A stretch of DNA of 64,000 bases from Elymus sibiricus (GCA_039707655.1 CM077676.1:376282114-376346113); one strand, 5' to 3'. Positions 1 to 12,775 are shown, numbered from the stretch's first letter. The notes: a model not told the origin generated them from the sequence alone. Numbers and translations are program-made.

Positions 1-323
1 TCATGAGCCTCAACAAGGCCTGCCCTCAGGACCCCTTTTGGCTGCCGCGCGCCGGTCAGGGCGCGGACTCCACCACCGGTTATGCTCGCATGCCCTTCGG
101 CCTGAGGAACGCCAGCGCCACCTTCCAGTGGCTGACGCGCTTCGCGCCGGGGTCTCGGACAGGGAGGCTGACCAGTTGGGCTCCACAAGCTCTCACCCAT
201 GTGGGAAGGCCCTTTCAGGGTTGCTCATGTCTCTGGGCCCGGCGCCGCCCGGCTGGAGACGGAGGACGGAGTTCCTGTGCCAACGCCTAGAACATCCAAC
301 ACCTCCGCAAGTTCTACCCGTGA
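1..323 (+). pseudogene. Gypsy pol remnant: RT fragment fused to integrase C-terminus
   Basis: Residues near the start (LNKACPQDPF) and further on (YARMPFGLRNASATFQ) match two separate parts of a Gypsy reverse transcriptase, with the stretch between them lost. From about 195 the reading frame changes to MWEGPFRVAHVSGPGAARLE, the conserved segment after the integrase core, and the last codons (NIQHLRKFYP, stop at 321-323) lie in yet another frame. RT palm, RNase H and integrase core are therefore deleted, and at least two frameshifts are present. It cannot encode a working polyprotein. The 5' part lies outside the window. Confidence 0.8.
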
Positions 324-598
324 CCCTCACACGTACGAACGAAATGGGGTTGTCCACGCCCCGAAGACTCTCAATGCGTTCGCCTGACGGGCACGCGAGA
401 GCTCCCGCCCATGCCCAAGTGTAAGCCCCATGCTCCGCGCTGGCGGAACGATCAATTCGCGATCATACCCACACCCCGGTGGAAGCCCCATGCTCTGCGC
501 TGGCAGAACAATCAACTGAGGGCGCCCCACAGGCCGCACCAACCTCAAGCTGACCCGTGCCGGACACGGCAGCCCCTCTTTTTCTCTTTTGGGTGCGT
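324..598 (+). other. Gypsy 0 post-pol non-coding sequence
   Basis: No coding sequence is recognised. It is the 3' untranslated part of Gypsy 0. Its last 90 bases reappear after the nested Copia element, at about 9875-9950. Two near-identical stretches of about 40 bp containing 'agccccatgctc' (about 423-460 and 482-512) form a small internal duplication. Confidence 0.6.
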
Positions 599-2586
599 TG
601 TAGGGGAACGCGATAGAAAACAAAAAAATTCGGTACAGCGAGCACTCCCAGGATCACTATGGAGATGCATACAAGGTTTCGATCCGATCGTTACTGACCC
701 GTAGCGCAGCGGAAGTAGAGTCGATGTAGATCGTCGGTGCAGATCCCCGCAGCTAGGATTTACAACCTCCCAACCGCGAGGATGTTCTCCCTTGTCTGCT
801 CGTCGGACAGCCCTCCGGGACCTGGTCGGACAGTCCCTCGGACGGTGTCACGGACAGCCCTTCGGGAGGCACTCATAGAAACTTGGACGGTCAGTCGGAC
901 AGCCCTTCGGGAGGCCCTCTCGAACAGCCCCTCGGGCAAAAAAGATCGAACCTATGACCTCTCTATGGGGTTGCACACATACAGTGTCATCTATCCGGCA
1001 GGGCTTCACCGTCCAGAACTAGTTCCCACCGGAACCCAGACAGCCTTTCGGCTCTACGAAACTATTTCGCGGGGAGGGAGAGAGAAGGCCAGATCATGCA
1101 TGGCATTTGTATGTGAGAAAGAGTGAGTGTGGAGAGTGCCTCTCCACCTCTATTTATAGGAAAACCCAAGGGGTAGGGTGGCTCTCATCCATCCATGTCA
1201 TCCCCAAGATATTTTGGGACAAAGCCCAAAAAGGTGGCTTTCCATAAAGTAACCATAAAGTGATTTTCACTATTCACTATTCACGGAAACATTTTTCCAT
1301 GACCGTTAAATCTGAAAATATTTCTGTAGGTCTTAGAACATTTCCAGTACCCACTAAAATAATTTTGGACGCGTTCCGAAACAATTCCGGATTAGTGATT
1401 TTCATCTGCGAAAAGCAACCAAAGCGGTTCCGGCAGCTCTGGAACATTTTCGGGTTTTTTCTCCGGAAAAATCCCAGAAGTTCCCAGAACAATTCTGGCA
1501 CCCTCCAAGAATTTCCAGGAATGTGCCAAAACCAATTTGACTTAATGGTATACCCCGAAACGACTTTTCAGTTTTACCGAAACTCTTTCGGTGTTCTCTC
1601 TCCGGAACTCTTCCGTTGTCTCCGAAACTTTTCCGGGACTTTGTCTCAGACTCCCTGTCTAGCATTCAGCAGATAGATGACCCTTAAGCATGTGACCCTA
1701 TAGGTTCGGTGAAGCATAGACATGGCCGGAACACTTTCCGATCAATGATCAACATCGGAGCCGTGGACACCCATATTGACCCCTATACCCACACAAAATA
1801 AATATTCGAGTGAACCTCCAGTTGCCGTGTGCTATTCCTGTTGCTTTGCGATATGTTACAAACACCCGAGGTGAGATTTATCAGCATCCCTGTGGATCAA
1901 CACTTGTCCACAATGCAGTTACCTCGTTACCGGTTTTGTTCTCTTTTCTCGTTCCCGTGTTCCGGCATCCCTGTGATCAAATCACAATGTGTCTGGCCAG
2001 ACGATGATGGATACCGTAACACCGAGAGGGCCCAAAGAATGTCTCTCCATCGTCGGAGGAGCAAATCCCAATATTGAGCTATCAAGTCCCTTGACATACT
2101 TTTCCATGAACCCGTAAGCCACCGTAATAGCCACCCATTTACGGATGACGTTTAACAAACCCCAAAGTTCATGAACCAAGCATGAAGAAACTCGATACTC
2201 TCATGGTCTAAGGAATTATGCAAATGTTAACTTTCTCTGTGTTATTAACCATTAACTTGTGACGATGTATCTCATAGCATAACATCAAATCGGGTCGATT
2301 CAACACAAGTGTTCTTCTAACAATGTGCCCTCAAAGTTGTCGGCGTAGTCATGCCCATGATCAGGAAAATAGAACCATCATGCAACACTTGAGCTAGTCT
2401 TAGAGGCCAGACTAGGAATACATTTTACTGTTTATTATTCCACATGTGCATATGAGTCTTCCTCTGAGCCTCGTGGTTATTGTAGACTCGAGAACCATAG
2501 CAGTTATAGCATGGAACATAAACATAATTAGGAACATGGGGATAAATAATAACATTTATTATTGCCTCTAGGGCATATCTCGTACA
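599..2586 (-). repeat. 3' LTR of the Copia element
   Basis: Boundaries are TG at 599 and CA at 2585-2586 on plus. It aligns end to end with 7881-9867 with scattered substitutions. Because the element is on minus, this left copy is its 3' LTR. Confidence 0.9.
1150..1160 (-). promoter_or_regulatory. TATA box in the Copia 3' LTR
   Basis: On minus it reads CCTATAAATAG followed by a purine-rich GGTGGAGAGG leader. This would divide the LTR into a U3 of about 1.4 kb and an R-U5 of about 0.55 kb. Confidence 0.7.
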
Positions 2587-5500
2587 GACTTCCACTTGCA
2601 CTAGAGTCAATAATCTAGTCAATGCTAATGCACTTTACACCTATGGCATACTGGTGTAAAATATGCTTCGCTTGTGGTATAGCCTGATGTCCAACGGATC
2701 TGACAACTTCAGCTCCGTGTGTATCTTTGCATATCCTCACGTTTTTACGCTTTCACAAAATACATATTTTGTGTGGACTTGTCTTTGTATATATGTGAAT
2801 CACAGGTCAAACCTTGATTCCTCAGACTGAGCTATGGAGCAACTATCTGCAATAGTGTCCCATTGACCAAAGCCATCTTGGAACCATACTAAGTTCATGA
2901 ATGAACTATATGATTCAACATCTTCTTTGTCGCTTCCAAAGCGTCAACATACTTAGCCTTTGTTATAGAATTCGCCACAGTAACCTGTTTGGAACAATTC
3001 CAACTTACTGTGTCACCGTATCGTGTGTTACACACAAAAAAACCTTAACTTAAATCGAAAATCGCATGGAGCATTGATGAAGACTGTATCGATGTAATTA
3101 CTTACAACGAGCATTTCATAATCTCTACTTGCGAGAAAACATGTCATCAATGCTACTTTAGTACTCAATGACATTTTTCACAGTTGTCCCATGATCAGTA
3201 CTTTGATCACTTTGGTATCTATACTCGCAACAGCTTGGGAGTATCGGACATATCTGGTTGTTTTACATACCATGGAATACATGATTAATCCAAACACAGG
3301 AGTGTGTGGAATCTCCATCATGTATTTTGCTCATCAGTGTTTTAGGACACCGGGTCTTGCAAAACTCTTTCCATGTGACTTCGGCAAGAATCACTCCTTG
3401 GCGTTCTTATGCTAAACTGTTTTAGCATCTTGTCAATATGTATTATTGGCTAGCCTATTAGGCAATACTATCTTCGTAGATAATTATGTCTAATATCAAG
3501 GCTAGTTAGCCCAAGCACTTCATCGAAAAACTATTTTCAATGAAGTCCTAATTCGTGTCAAGAAATTTATATGATTTCCAATCAACAATGTGTCAAGCAC
3601 ACAAGGTTTTTAGAAATATTATTATGCTCCCACTTACTTTCTTGTAATCACAAGCATCTTCGTTATCCATTGATGAAATCAAACTCTTTTGACTATTTCA
3701 TCAAAAACGAAGATTCCAACTCCATTTTGCTCTCTTCTGTCCATCGCTGGAACTCTGAAGTTTGCATACTCACTAGCATCCTCTGGATCGACAAAATACT
3801 TTGGACTGTATCACATGCAAGTCCTAGGTTGCATTTCCATCACATGGAAATCCTTTTTGGCATCCATGTTTCATATCTCATGTTTGAAATATGTATTAAT
3901 TGCTAGTTTTACACGAACCTACTTTAAGCATCGCTACGGTGAGACAACCTCATCGTAGTCAACTCCTTGAACTTGTTATTGTAACAAGTCAAGCTTTATG
4001 GATAATACATTTTATCCACATCAATTTATAGTTCCATTAATGTTCGTTAGACTCTAAGTCTTCCGAAGGGTTTATCAAGATATAATCTTGAATCATTTAT
4101 ATGGAAACTATCTCGGATTATATTGGCTTTTAGCCAATTCCAGAGTCAGGGCCCATCAATGCTTCCTTGTGTATCGTAGGTATACGGTATACTGTTGTCT
4201 AACAACAATATCTCATTTGGGCACCTGAGAGGTTTGCACGAGTTTTGCCTACGTGGTTCAGCTGCAAGTTCGACCGAAGTCCATACATCTCATGTAGAGG
4301 CTTCCGTATCAGTTGCAGTAGGAAACTCTGGAATCACTTCCAATGTTCCTTTCCTTTGATCTGACGACGAAGATACTGTTATCTCATCGAGTTGCACTGT
4401 TCTCCCACTCACCTTTTCGCAAGAACCATTCTTTGTGGCAAAAACTTTTGCCTCGGTATAGTGGTGGAGGAATTCCCAATAACTTGGGATAACCTACAAA
4501 GTAGCATTTGTCTGATTTGGAATAGGTTTGTAAATATTTTACACAAGCCCCATATTCCAAATGTTAAGAAAAGATATAACATGGTTGGGTGTACCATACC
4601 ATGGCATCATTTCAACAGATCTGATGGCGCTCTTTTCAGTGTAAAAGCCGCTGTCTCTAAAGCATTACTTTAAAAGGGATAATGGCAAATTGATTTATGT
4701 CATCTTTGATCTTACCATGTCATAAATGGTTTGATTACATCTTCACGGACATTCCACTCACAGTGGTGTTCCGGGAGGTGTAAGTTATGAAACTCTTTTT
4801 ACAACTCATCAGACATTCGCTAAACTTGTAACTCAAATATTCCTTTCTGCAATCTAGTTTGCAGAAACATAATCTTTCTTGTTACAATAATTTCTACTTC
4901 ATGTTGAAAATCTTTCGAATGATTTCAAAAGATCCAGACTTATGTCACATCAAGCAAATATCCATATATCTACTTGAGTCATTTTTGAAGATAGACAAAT
5001 CCACTGCTAGCAATAACCTTCATTGGCTTACACACATCATAATGTATGATCACCAATAAGTTCATTGCTTGTTCCTTATGGCATGTGAACGGTATTTCAA
5101 TCACTTCACTTTTCGGATGAAAGTTGCAAGTGTCAGATGATTCATAATCAAATGACTTCAAAATCCATCATAATGGAATTTTCCATGCGGGTTTCTCCAA
5201 TGTGACCAAATGCAGTGCCACACATATGTGGTATTCTTTTAGTCTTGCGGCATTTAGCGTCAGTGTTATGGATGTATCATATTGCCATCAATATTCATAA
5301 CATACATCCCATTCTCAATGGAAGCATGGCCCTTTATGTTATTCATAATACTGAACAACAATTGTTCTTTTATGAACAACCCTTTTGCAACAAACATTAT
5401 GCAATGGGCTAGAGTGTTTAAAACTCTAAAATAAATTATGAAAGTAAATACAGAGGTAATGTATTATTATCAATATTCATAACATACATCTCATTCATAA

Positions 5501-7880
5501 TGAAAGTATGGCCCTTATGTTATTCATAACACCGAACATCAAAAGTTCTCTTATGAACAACCTTCTTGCAAGATACCTTATGCAATGGGCTAGAGTGTAT
5601 GAAACTCCAAAAATGAATTATGAAAATAAATACATAGGTAATACACCAATGGAAGGTATAGTAACATTTACTATGTTCCCAGCGTGTATCTAAACCTCAT
5701 TCCCGACAAGTCTTTTAGGCCGTAGTAGTTCTTGCATTGAGTCGCAACAGAATGCAATCGAGCGGGTAACTTTGTGATCAACTCACAATACCCAAGAATT
5801 AGTGATTAACAGGTTTAATCATAATTCCCAAGAATTATATCTTTGACCAGCCTTCTATACATCAATAACTTGTATGACATTCATACATGAGCTGGATATT
5901 CCAGTCTTTTCTCTTTTTGCCTTTATACTTCTAAAAGTTTAACTTTTAGTATTTCTCCTACTCTCAGAAGAAGCACCCAACTTCAAAGAGTGGCGTTAGC
6001 CCCGGACTTCCTAGGTGTGTAAGTCACACTAACACCCTTTGGACATTTCCTTTCTCTTTAAGTTGTTGTTTTATTCACCTTTCATCATATGACAGGCGTT
6101 CTTCTGGATCCCTCTCTTATCAGTCAAATGCATAGTAAACAATTTGCTAATAATCTGCAAAACAAGCATTGCTTTGGATATCCCATATCTTCTAGCCTTT
6201 GTTTGTATCTGAAACTAATTTTCAGTTCCATGAATATCACATAGCTATCCCAAACTTTTGAAGTTCGGGTTTCATGGAAGCAAACATATTGCACTTGACT
6301 GTAACGGAATTCTAGCTTTTGGATCGAAGGACGAGAGTCACATCATCCATAGCATTAGCGGGAGAATACCGAAAACTTGCGATAGGACAAAGTCCTTCTC
6401 GGCACTCTTGAGGACAATCCTCACATTACGTTACCAATCGTAAAGTTTAACCAGATAATTAACAGCTATTCAATTTTAATAGGGAAGGTGGAAACGCGAG
6501 CCAATATGCTACAACTATTATGCAAATTTTCACTTAGACAATGTTCATAATTAATTTCACAGAGAATTTAAACAAGTTAATTCTACAGTGTGCTCCCACT
6601 CAAATCAATATCTCTCATAATTGATTGCGAGTGATACAAGACCCACATTTCCATTCAACGCCACGGTTCGAGATGAGCACAAATGGCGCGAACTTCAATC
6701 GGTAGGCAAACTTGCCGATCACATCTCGATGTGATTCTTGTTCATCTTTCGATGCGTGTGTTCTGAGCTCAGAACTGTCCTGCCTGAACGTCAAGACAAC
6801 CAACTGATCTCGCTGCGAGGTCTCAACTCACCCGCCTCACACTTCTCTAATCGTTCGCACCCATGGAGATCATGTGATGCCCCGAAGAGATAGGTGTCGT
6901 GACGGTGCTACACTTGGGAGAACACTAACTACTTGATATTTTAAGTGAGAGATCACCCTAATAAAAAGCGACTACCGCGCAATCAAAAGGGTGCATCATA
7001 AGGGATAAACATCTCAGGCAATTCATAATAGCATGATATGGTATAGCCCTTTCTGACGGAGAAGTCTTAATTTCTTCGTCTTCGGCATTTGCGTCGGTGT
7101 TCACCTTCGCGAAGATTGCCACCACCTTGTCGATGCACCAGATAATATTGCTATCTCTATAGCTAATAAAATAATGCATTACAAAAGGTTGACACGCAGG
7201 TCATTAAAGTGACAATCCCATGGCTCCAACCATCATGCTGAATCATGACTCGCAGGTCATGTTAATTTACATTATATAGTCATCTCATACATAATCAAAT
7301 TAAATATGAGCACTGCTATACCACATCACATGTACATCCTGCAAAACCAAGTTAGACGCCTCTAATCGGTTTACACAAGATTTTAATTTTACATGGCTTC
7401 TAAGGTTTCGAAACAAACCGAAGCTACCAACGTCCATCATCAAGTATGATTATTCAAGTCACTAGATTAAATTTACGGGGTGTATGAAACACGAGATAAT
7501 AAAATCTCGAGCCCCATACTGAACTTCGTCATACGCATGACCCCCGTGCAGATCATATCTGCATTGCCCTTTTGTCTGCGAAATTTCATCTTTCTTTTAA
7601 CTATGGTGGAATTCAACGAACTATTAGCACTTCGTTGATCAATCAGGATCACGGATTGCCAGAACTTTGAAACTCCACCATGCCGTTATCAAGATCAGAA
7701 ATACGCAAATTTCAGGGAAGCAACAAGAATATCGGGTAACAGATTTCATCTGCTATCCGCATAAATAATTTTCAGCAATAGATATCATCTACTACAAAAT
7801 TATATTATGCAATACCCATACATCTCTATGTATTCTAGATTGTAACCTGCATCTACGCATAGCACGGCTCATGATGCCAC
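2587..7880 (-). pseudogene. Degenerate Copia gag-pol internal region
   Basis: There is no long ORF, but several minus-strand segments match Copia pol. At about 4390-4515 the frames spell SDKCYFVGYPK and then, after a frameshift, EAKVFATKNGSCEKVSG and TVQLDEI, which are hallmark residues of the BARE1 integrase-RT linker. At about 2880-2995 another frame gives KQVTVANSITKAKYVDALEA, the RNase H motif just before the 3' end of Copia polyproteins. The order (integrase right, RNase H left) fits a minus-strand Copia element. The PBS position next to 7880 reads GTGGCATCATGAGC on minus, a poor match to the usual TGGTATCAGAGC. Gag was not recognised with confidence. The element is non-functional because of many stops and frameshifts. 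Confidence 0.82.
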
Positions 7881-9867
7881 TGTAGGGGAACGCGATAGAA
7901 AACAAAAAAAATTGGTACAGCGACCACGCTCAGGATCACTATGGAGATGCATACAAGGTTTCGATCCGATCGTTACCGACTCGTAGCGCAGCGGAAGTAG
8001 AGTCGATGTAGATCGTCGGTGCAGATCCCCGCAGCTTGGATTTACAACTCCCAACCACGACGATCTTCTCCCTTGTCTGCTCATCGGACAACCCTCCGGG
8101 AGCCAGTCGGATAGTCCCCCGGACGGTGTCACGGACAGCCCTTCGGGAGGCACTCACAGAAACTCAGACGGTCACTCGGACAGCCCTTCGGGAGGCACTC
8201 TCGAACAGCCCCTCGGGCAAAAAAGATAGAACCTACGACCTCTCTACGGGGTTGCACACATACGGTGTCATCTATCCGGCAGGGCTTCGCCGTCCAGAAC
8301 TAGTTCCCACCAGAACCCAGACAGCCTTTCGGCTCTACGAAACTATTTCGCGGGGAGGGAGAGAGAAGGCCAGATCATGCATGGCATTTGTATGTGAGAA
8401 AGAGTGAGTGTGGAGAGTGCCTCTCCACCTCTATTTATAGGAAAACCCAAGGGGTAGGGTGGCTCTCATGCATCCATGTCATCCCCAAGATATTTTGGGA
8501 CAAAGCCCAAAAAGGTGGCTTTCCATAAACTAACCATAAAGTGATTTTCACTATTCACTATTCACGGAAACATTTTTCCGCGACCGTTAAATCCGAAAAT
8601 ATTTTTGTAGGTCTTAGAACATTTCCAGTACCCACTAAAATAATTTTGGACGCGTTCCAAAAAAATTCCGGATTAGTGATTTTCATCTACGAAAAGCAAC
8701 CAAAGCGGTTCCGGCAGCTCTGGAACATTTCCGGGTTTTTTCTCCGGAAAAATCCCAGAAGTTCCCAGAACAACTCTGGCACCCTCCAAGAATTTCTAGG
8801 TGTGTGCCGAAACCAATTTGACTTAATGGTATACCCCGAAACAACTTTTCAGTTTTACCGAAACTCTTCCGGTGTTCTCTCTCCGGAACTCTTCCGTTGT
8901 CTCTGAAACTTTTCCGGGACTTTCTCTCAGACTCCCTGTCTAGCATTCAGCAGATAGATGACCCTTAAGCATGTGACCCTATAGGTTCGGTGAAGCATAG
9001 ACATGGCCAGAACACTTTCCGATCAATGATCAACATCGGAGCCATGGACACCCATATTGACCCCTATACCCACACGAATAAATATTCGAGTGAACCTCCA
9101 GTTGCCGTGTGCTATTCATGTTACTTCATGATATGTTACGAACACCCGAGGTGAGATTTATCGGCATCCCCGTGGATCAACACTTGTCCACAATGCCAGT
9201 TACCTCGTTACCAGTTTTGTTCTCTTTTCTCGTTCCCGTGTTCCGGCATCCTTGTGATCAAATCACAATGTGTCTGGCCAGACGATGATGGATACCGTAA
9301 CACCAAGAGGGCCCAAAGACTATCTCTCCATCGTCAGAGGAGCAAATCCTAATCTTGAGCTATCAAGTCCCTTGACATACTTTTCCATGAACCCGTATGC
9401 CGCCGTAATAGCCACCCATTTACGGATGACGTTTAACAAACCCCAAAGTTCATGAACCAAGCATGAAGAAACTCGATACTCTCATGGTCTAAGGAATTAT
9501 GCAAACGTTAACTTTCTCTGTGTTATTAACCATTAACTTGTGACGATATATCTCATAGCATAACATCAAATCGGGTCGATTCAACACAAGTGTTCTTCTA
9601 ACAATGTGCCCTCAAAGTTGCCGGCATAGTCATGCCCAGGATCAGGAAAACAGAACCATCATGCAACACTTGAGCTAGTCTTAGAGGCCAGACTAGGAAT
9701 ACATTTTACCGTTTATTTTTTCACACGTGCATATGAGTCTTCCTCCGAGCCTCGTGGTTATTGTAGACTCGAGAACCATAGCAGTTATAGCATGGAACAT
9801 AAATATAATTAGGAACATGGGGATAAATAATAACATTTATTATTGCCTCTAGGGCATATCTCCTACA
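7881..9867 (-). repeat. 5' LTR of the Copia element
   Basis: It runs from TGTAGGGGAACG at 7881 to CCTACA at 9867 and pairs with 599-2586. In element orientation this is the 5' LTR that would drive transcription leftwards. Confidence 0.9.
8431..8441 (-). promoter_or_regulatory. TATA box in the Copia 5' LTR
   Basis: CCTATAAATAG on minus, in the same context as the copy at 1150-1160. It is the expected promoter of the whole element. Confidence 0.72.
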
Positions 9868-10864
9868 TGCATAACTGAGGGTGCCCCACGGGCCGCACCA
9901 ACCTCAAGCTGACCCGTGCCGGACACGGCAGCCGCATCCCTTTTTGGTTTCCATACATGGTGTATTTCGTCATATCTTCGCCTCACGAGCTGTGCGCGCT
10001 CGCGACCTCCCTCATGAGCCTCACGCGAGCGGGGGCTGGACACGGTGTCTGTGCTCAAGTCAGTCCCAGCAGCGTTGAAAAACCCAAGCAACCAGGCTCT
10101 GGCTCGCGGGCCTGCTCCCGTGCACGCCACCCCACCAAGGTCCTTGGTGTCTTATCTTCTCGCGTAACGCCCATGAGCGAGCCGGCGAGCGCGCGCTGCT
10201 CCCCTGTTGTATGACTTTCTGCATGCAGTTGCCTCAGGAGCAAGCCGCTCGAAAGCCTCGCGGGCCGGCCTGCGGCGGTCACCTAATCGGAAGGCCTCGC
10301 GAGCGGAAAACTTTGAGGGCCAAGCCTCATGGGGCACTCCAGACGTCATGAGCCGCTTGCACTCCTCGTGAGCTGTGGCTCGCCCGATGCCACTCTCTGC
10401 AAAAGCTAAGTCTAACCACCTCGCGAGATGCCCTCACCATCACTCGAGTTCCCTCCTTTCACGATCTCGCTAAGTGCTAGCATTTTTCTTTCGTGTGAGC
10501 CGCTTGCACGCCAAAGAGGGGCTTCCTGAGCATCGTGCCACAGGAGCCCTCACTAGCTCCCGGTGCCCCTCACCTCCTGGCCTTGTCCAGGCATCGCGAC
10601 CTGACATACCAACGATGGCTGTAGGTCCGCTCGGGGGTTGGGTCCTGACGGCGTAGAGCGCCGAGGCTAACAAGAAAGATAAGCAGGCCTCGCGAGAGAG
10701 CCTCAGGAGGGAACATACATTCCAAACTACAAAAGCATTAAGTTAAACACAGAAGCCATTATTTTCACGTCCCAGCGGGACTGCATTGTTCTCATACAGG
10801 GCAAGGAAGAAACATGCGCGGAGCGCGGCTCGCCCCCAAGACCCGCCTCGAACGCCGCGCGCGC
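9868..10864 (+). other. Gypsy 0 3' non-coding region, GC-rich
   Basis: This continues Gypsy 0 after the Copia insertion. It is rich in 'ctcgcgag'-type sequence and has no ORF I can tie to a family on either strand. It lies downstream of the antisense B3 ORF and may contain that gene's 3' UTR. Confidence 0.55.
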
Positions 10865-11539
10865 CTAGTCGGAGTCCTCGTCTTCGCTCTTGACGCGGGG
10901 GGAGCTGTCGCCGCTCTCGCTTCCGGAGGAGGCGGCGCCGTCGTCGCTGTCATCCTCGCTGGAGGAGCCGGTGTCACTGTCGCCCTCGCTCTCCGCGCAG
11001 CACTCCAGACGGCTGCCAGAGACCCCGAAGATCTTCACAAAGAGCGTGGCGGCCCCGTCATACTTGAACTAGAGAACGTGGCCCCGCTTCAGGCCATGAG
11101 AAAGGGCAAAGGACTTCCACCCCTGCTTCAAGAACATGAAGCCTGAGGGGGTGAACTCCGTCGCCACCCAGGAGGGGCCGTTGCAGCAGCCGTCCGCCTG
11201 CACCCACAGACCCAAGGGCGCGCGGTCCGCCATCACCTTCGTGGAGGAGTCTGGAAGCCGAAGCCAGGTGCAGGGCCGGCAATGCATGCCCACTATGAAC
11301 TCATCAGCCGCCTCCGCTGAGTGGCCCCCTGCCTGGGGAGGTAGGGTGGCTGCCCCGCCGCGACCACCTCGGCTGCGGGCACCACGCCCGCGGGCTGCGC
11401 TCCTTCCATGGGCGCTGGGACCGGCATCGGCAGCTGCCAGAGAGCAGCCTCGGCCCCGGGGGGAACCCTGGATGCAGCAGCAGAAGCACGGGCTCGGCCT
11501 CTTCCCCTCGCCATCGCTGTAGAGGCCCGCCTGGATCAT
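10865..11539 (-). pseudogene. Antisense B3-domain protein ORF inside Gypsy 0
   Basis: On minus, an ATG at 11537-11539 opens 156 codons to a TAG at 11069-11071. The same frame then continues to a TAG at 10865-10867, 224 codons in all with one internal stop. Residues about 79-176 look like a plant B3 DNA-binding domain: RPCTWLRLPD, then GFMFLKQGWKSFALSHGLKR, GHVL, the stop (a Gln in related sequences would need only CAG to TAG), FKYDG, FVKIF. The N-terminus is Ala/Arg/Gly-rich. The C-terminus is acidic and Ser-rich (SESGDSSPRVKSEDEDSD). B3 proteins bind DNA in the nucleus, and a role here is not known. The ORF lies between pol and the 3' LTR on the strand opposite gag-pol, the position where Tat-lineage elements carry antisense ORFs. 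The B3 call rests on pattern recognition only. Confidence 0.72.
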
Positions 11540-11596
11540 GGAGTAGAAGAGAGGAGCTGATGGAACAAGATGGGGGGGAGGTCCTTCCCCCTCGTC

Positions 11597-11604
11597 TTTA
11601 TAAC
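11597..11604 (-). promoter_or_regulatory. Candidate TATA box for the antisense B3 ORF
   Basis: On minus the sequence reads GTTATAAAG about 60 bases before the ATG, followed by a pyrimidine-rich leader with ctcctctcttctactcc. Spacing and leader fit a plant promoter independent of the LTR. Confidence 0.5.
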
Positions 11605-11880
11605 ACTCGAGGGAAGCGCGCTCCGTGCCATTCTACCTTCGACGCGCGCGAGGATTCGAGGCGGCGGCGGAAGGAAGGCAATGATGGTCTCGCGCCGTGC
11701 ACGGGCAGGCTTTATGTCAGCGCGGGCAGTTACCGAGGCGTCATGGGAGAAGTGGGGGCGTCCCCCATCACATCGTACGCCACGCGTCGTGCCTGACCCG
11801 CAGGCGGTTAGGACCCGCGTGGTTTCCCCCCCCCCCCCCCGAATAGGCGGGAACATGCGCACCATGGGCCCGGGGGCTAC
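11605..11880 (+). other. Gypsy 0 sequence between antisense promoter and 3' LTR, with PPT
   Basis: GC-rich, with a run of 14-15 C near 11827-11840 and no gene seen. The last bases (gggcccgggggctac, 11866-11880) are a plausible PPT directly before the LTR. Confidence 0.55.
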
Positions 11881-12770
11881 TGTCGGGCCCGTGGAACCCA
11901 GGGTATCCCGGCCCGTCTGCCTGCGGCCCAGAGCGCAACGCCTGGCGGAGGCCCAGTAGGTGGCCCACCAGCGGGCGCCTCGAGCAAGACCCCTCGTGAG
12001 GTTCTGGCCTCCCGAGGACCCCTCCTCAGGGAGTGGGCAAGCAAGACTCAGCTACGACTTCACCGAGAGCCTCGCGAGGCGGCCTCCTGAGGTTGCCTCC
12101 CGAGGCACCCTCCCGAAGGTACGCAAGACAAGTGTTGTTCGGCTCGGTCGCGCGGTCTCGTGCCCGCCACATGGGAAACGCGCGCGGCGACAGAGGCTGT
12201 GCCAGTAGGCGCGAATGAATAGGTTTTCCCCTTTTGTGCTAAGGGAGCAAGGCCAGCAGTTCATTTCCCAAAGCAACCCCCAAAGGTTGCCCGATCGGTG
12301 AAAGAAGACCAAGACGGCGGGCGCACAGGGCGGAGGTCATCCCTGAACCCACCGGCGCGTCATGGATGGTCGCTTTGCAGGCGAAGACCACCTTTTGTCA
12401 GGATAGATTGCGCTCCTGTCCATCTTCAAACTTGTCGTTGTGTGGCAACCCTTCCCGCCAATGTTTTCGGGGGAAGAGGACCAAGGCAGCTATAAAAGGG
12501 GGGCAGGGTGCCGCTGTAGGGAGAGAGACTCTTCTGCCCCAAAAACCTTGTATTCCCTCTCGCGCTAGAGCAATCACAACCAAGCAGGAGTAGGGTCTTA
12601 CACCGCAAGGTGGCCTGAACCTGGGTAAACCGTTGTGTCTCCGGCCCGCTCCCGCTAGCGCGCTCTCACCATAGCTTCACCGTGGTTTTGCTGTGGTGTG
12701 GGACGAGGCGGTAGGAATGAGCTCACCCTAGTGTTCGAACCTTTGGGTCCGCGGAGCCCCGATTCCGACA
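11881..12770 (+). repeat. 3' LTR of Gypsy 0
   Basis: An 890-bp segment with inverted termini TGTCGG/CCGACA, preceded by a PPT-like tract. A TATA box (CTATAAAAGG, about 12490-12499) points rightwards, giving plus orientation. The partner LTR is outside the window. Confidence 0.78.
12490..12499 (+). promoter_or_regulatory. TATA box in the Gypsy 0 LTR
   Basis: ctataaaagg about 280 bases before the LTR end. Its orientation agrees with the pol remnant. Confidence 0.6.
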
Positions 12771-12775
12771 ACTAG

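Larger units (their letters stand above)
599..9867 (-). mobile_element. BARE1/Angela-type Copia retrotransposon, near-complete, minus strand
   Basis: The two LTRs (599-2586 and 7881-9867; 1988 and 1987 bp) are near-identical. On the minus strand each starts with TGTA and then 'gatatgccctagaggcaata', the LTR start typical of the Triticeae Angela/BARE1/WIS group. The TSD is tgcgt (594-598) versus tgcat (9868-9872), one mismatch. Orientation is minus: the LTR TATA boxes read on minus, the pol motifs are on minus, and the sequence next to the left LTR reads 'ctagtgcaagtgg' on minus, as found before the 3' LTR of Angela elements. It lies inside Gypsy 0. Coding capacity is badly decayed although the LTRs are well preserved. 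Confidence 0.92.
1..12770 (+). mobile_element. Gypsy 0: Tat-like Gypsy LTR retrotransposon, 5' part outside the window
   Basis: The plus-strand element has a pol remnant at 1-323, a long 3' non-coding zone, a PPT-like purine stretch ending gggggctac just before 11881, and a 3' LTR (TGTCGG...CCGACA) at 11881-12770. The candidate right TSD is actag at 12771-12775; its partner lies left of the window. The block is interrupted by a Copia element at 599-9867. The two flanks clearly belong together, because the sequence ending at 598 (a run starting 'gggcgccccacaggccgcac') has a near-copy starting at about 9878. The same gggggctac|TG junction occurs in Gypsy B, which supports a shared lineage. Family name not assigned. 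Confidence 0.8.

Noticed and set aside
10055..10673. Overlapping 60-90-codon ORFs in Gypsy 0 GC-rich DNA
   Set aside because: Open frames expected from base composition; no conserved motif on either strand.
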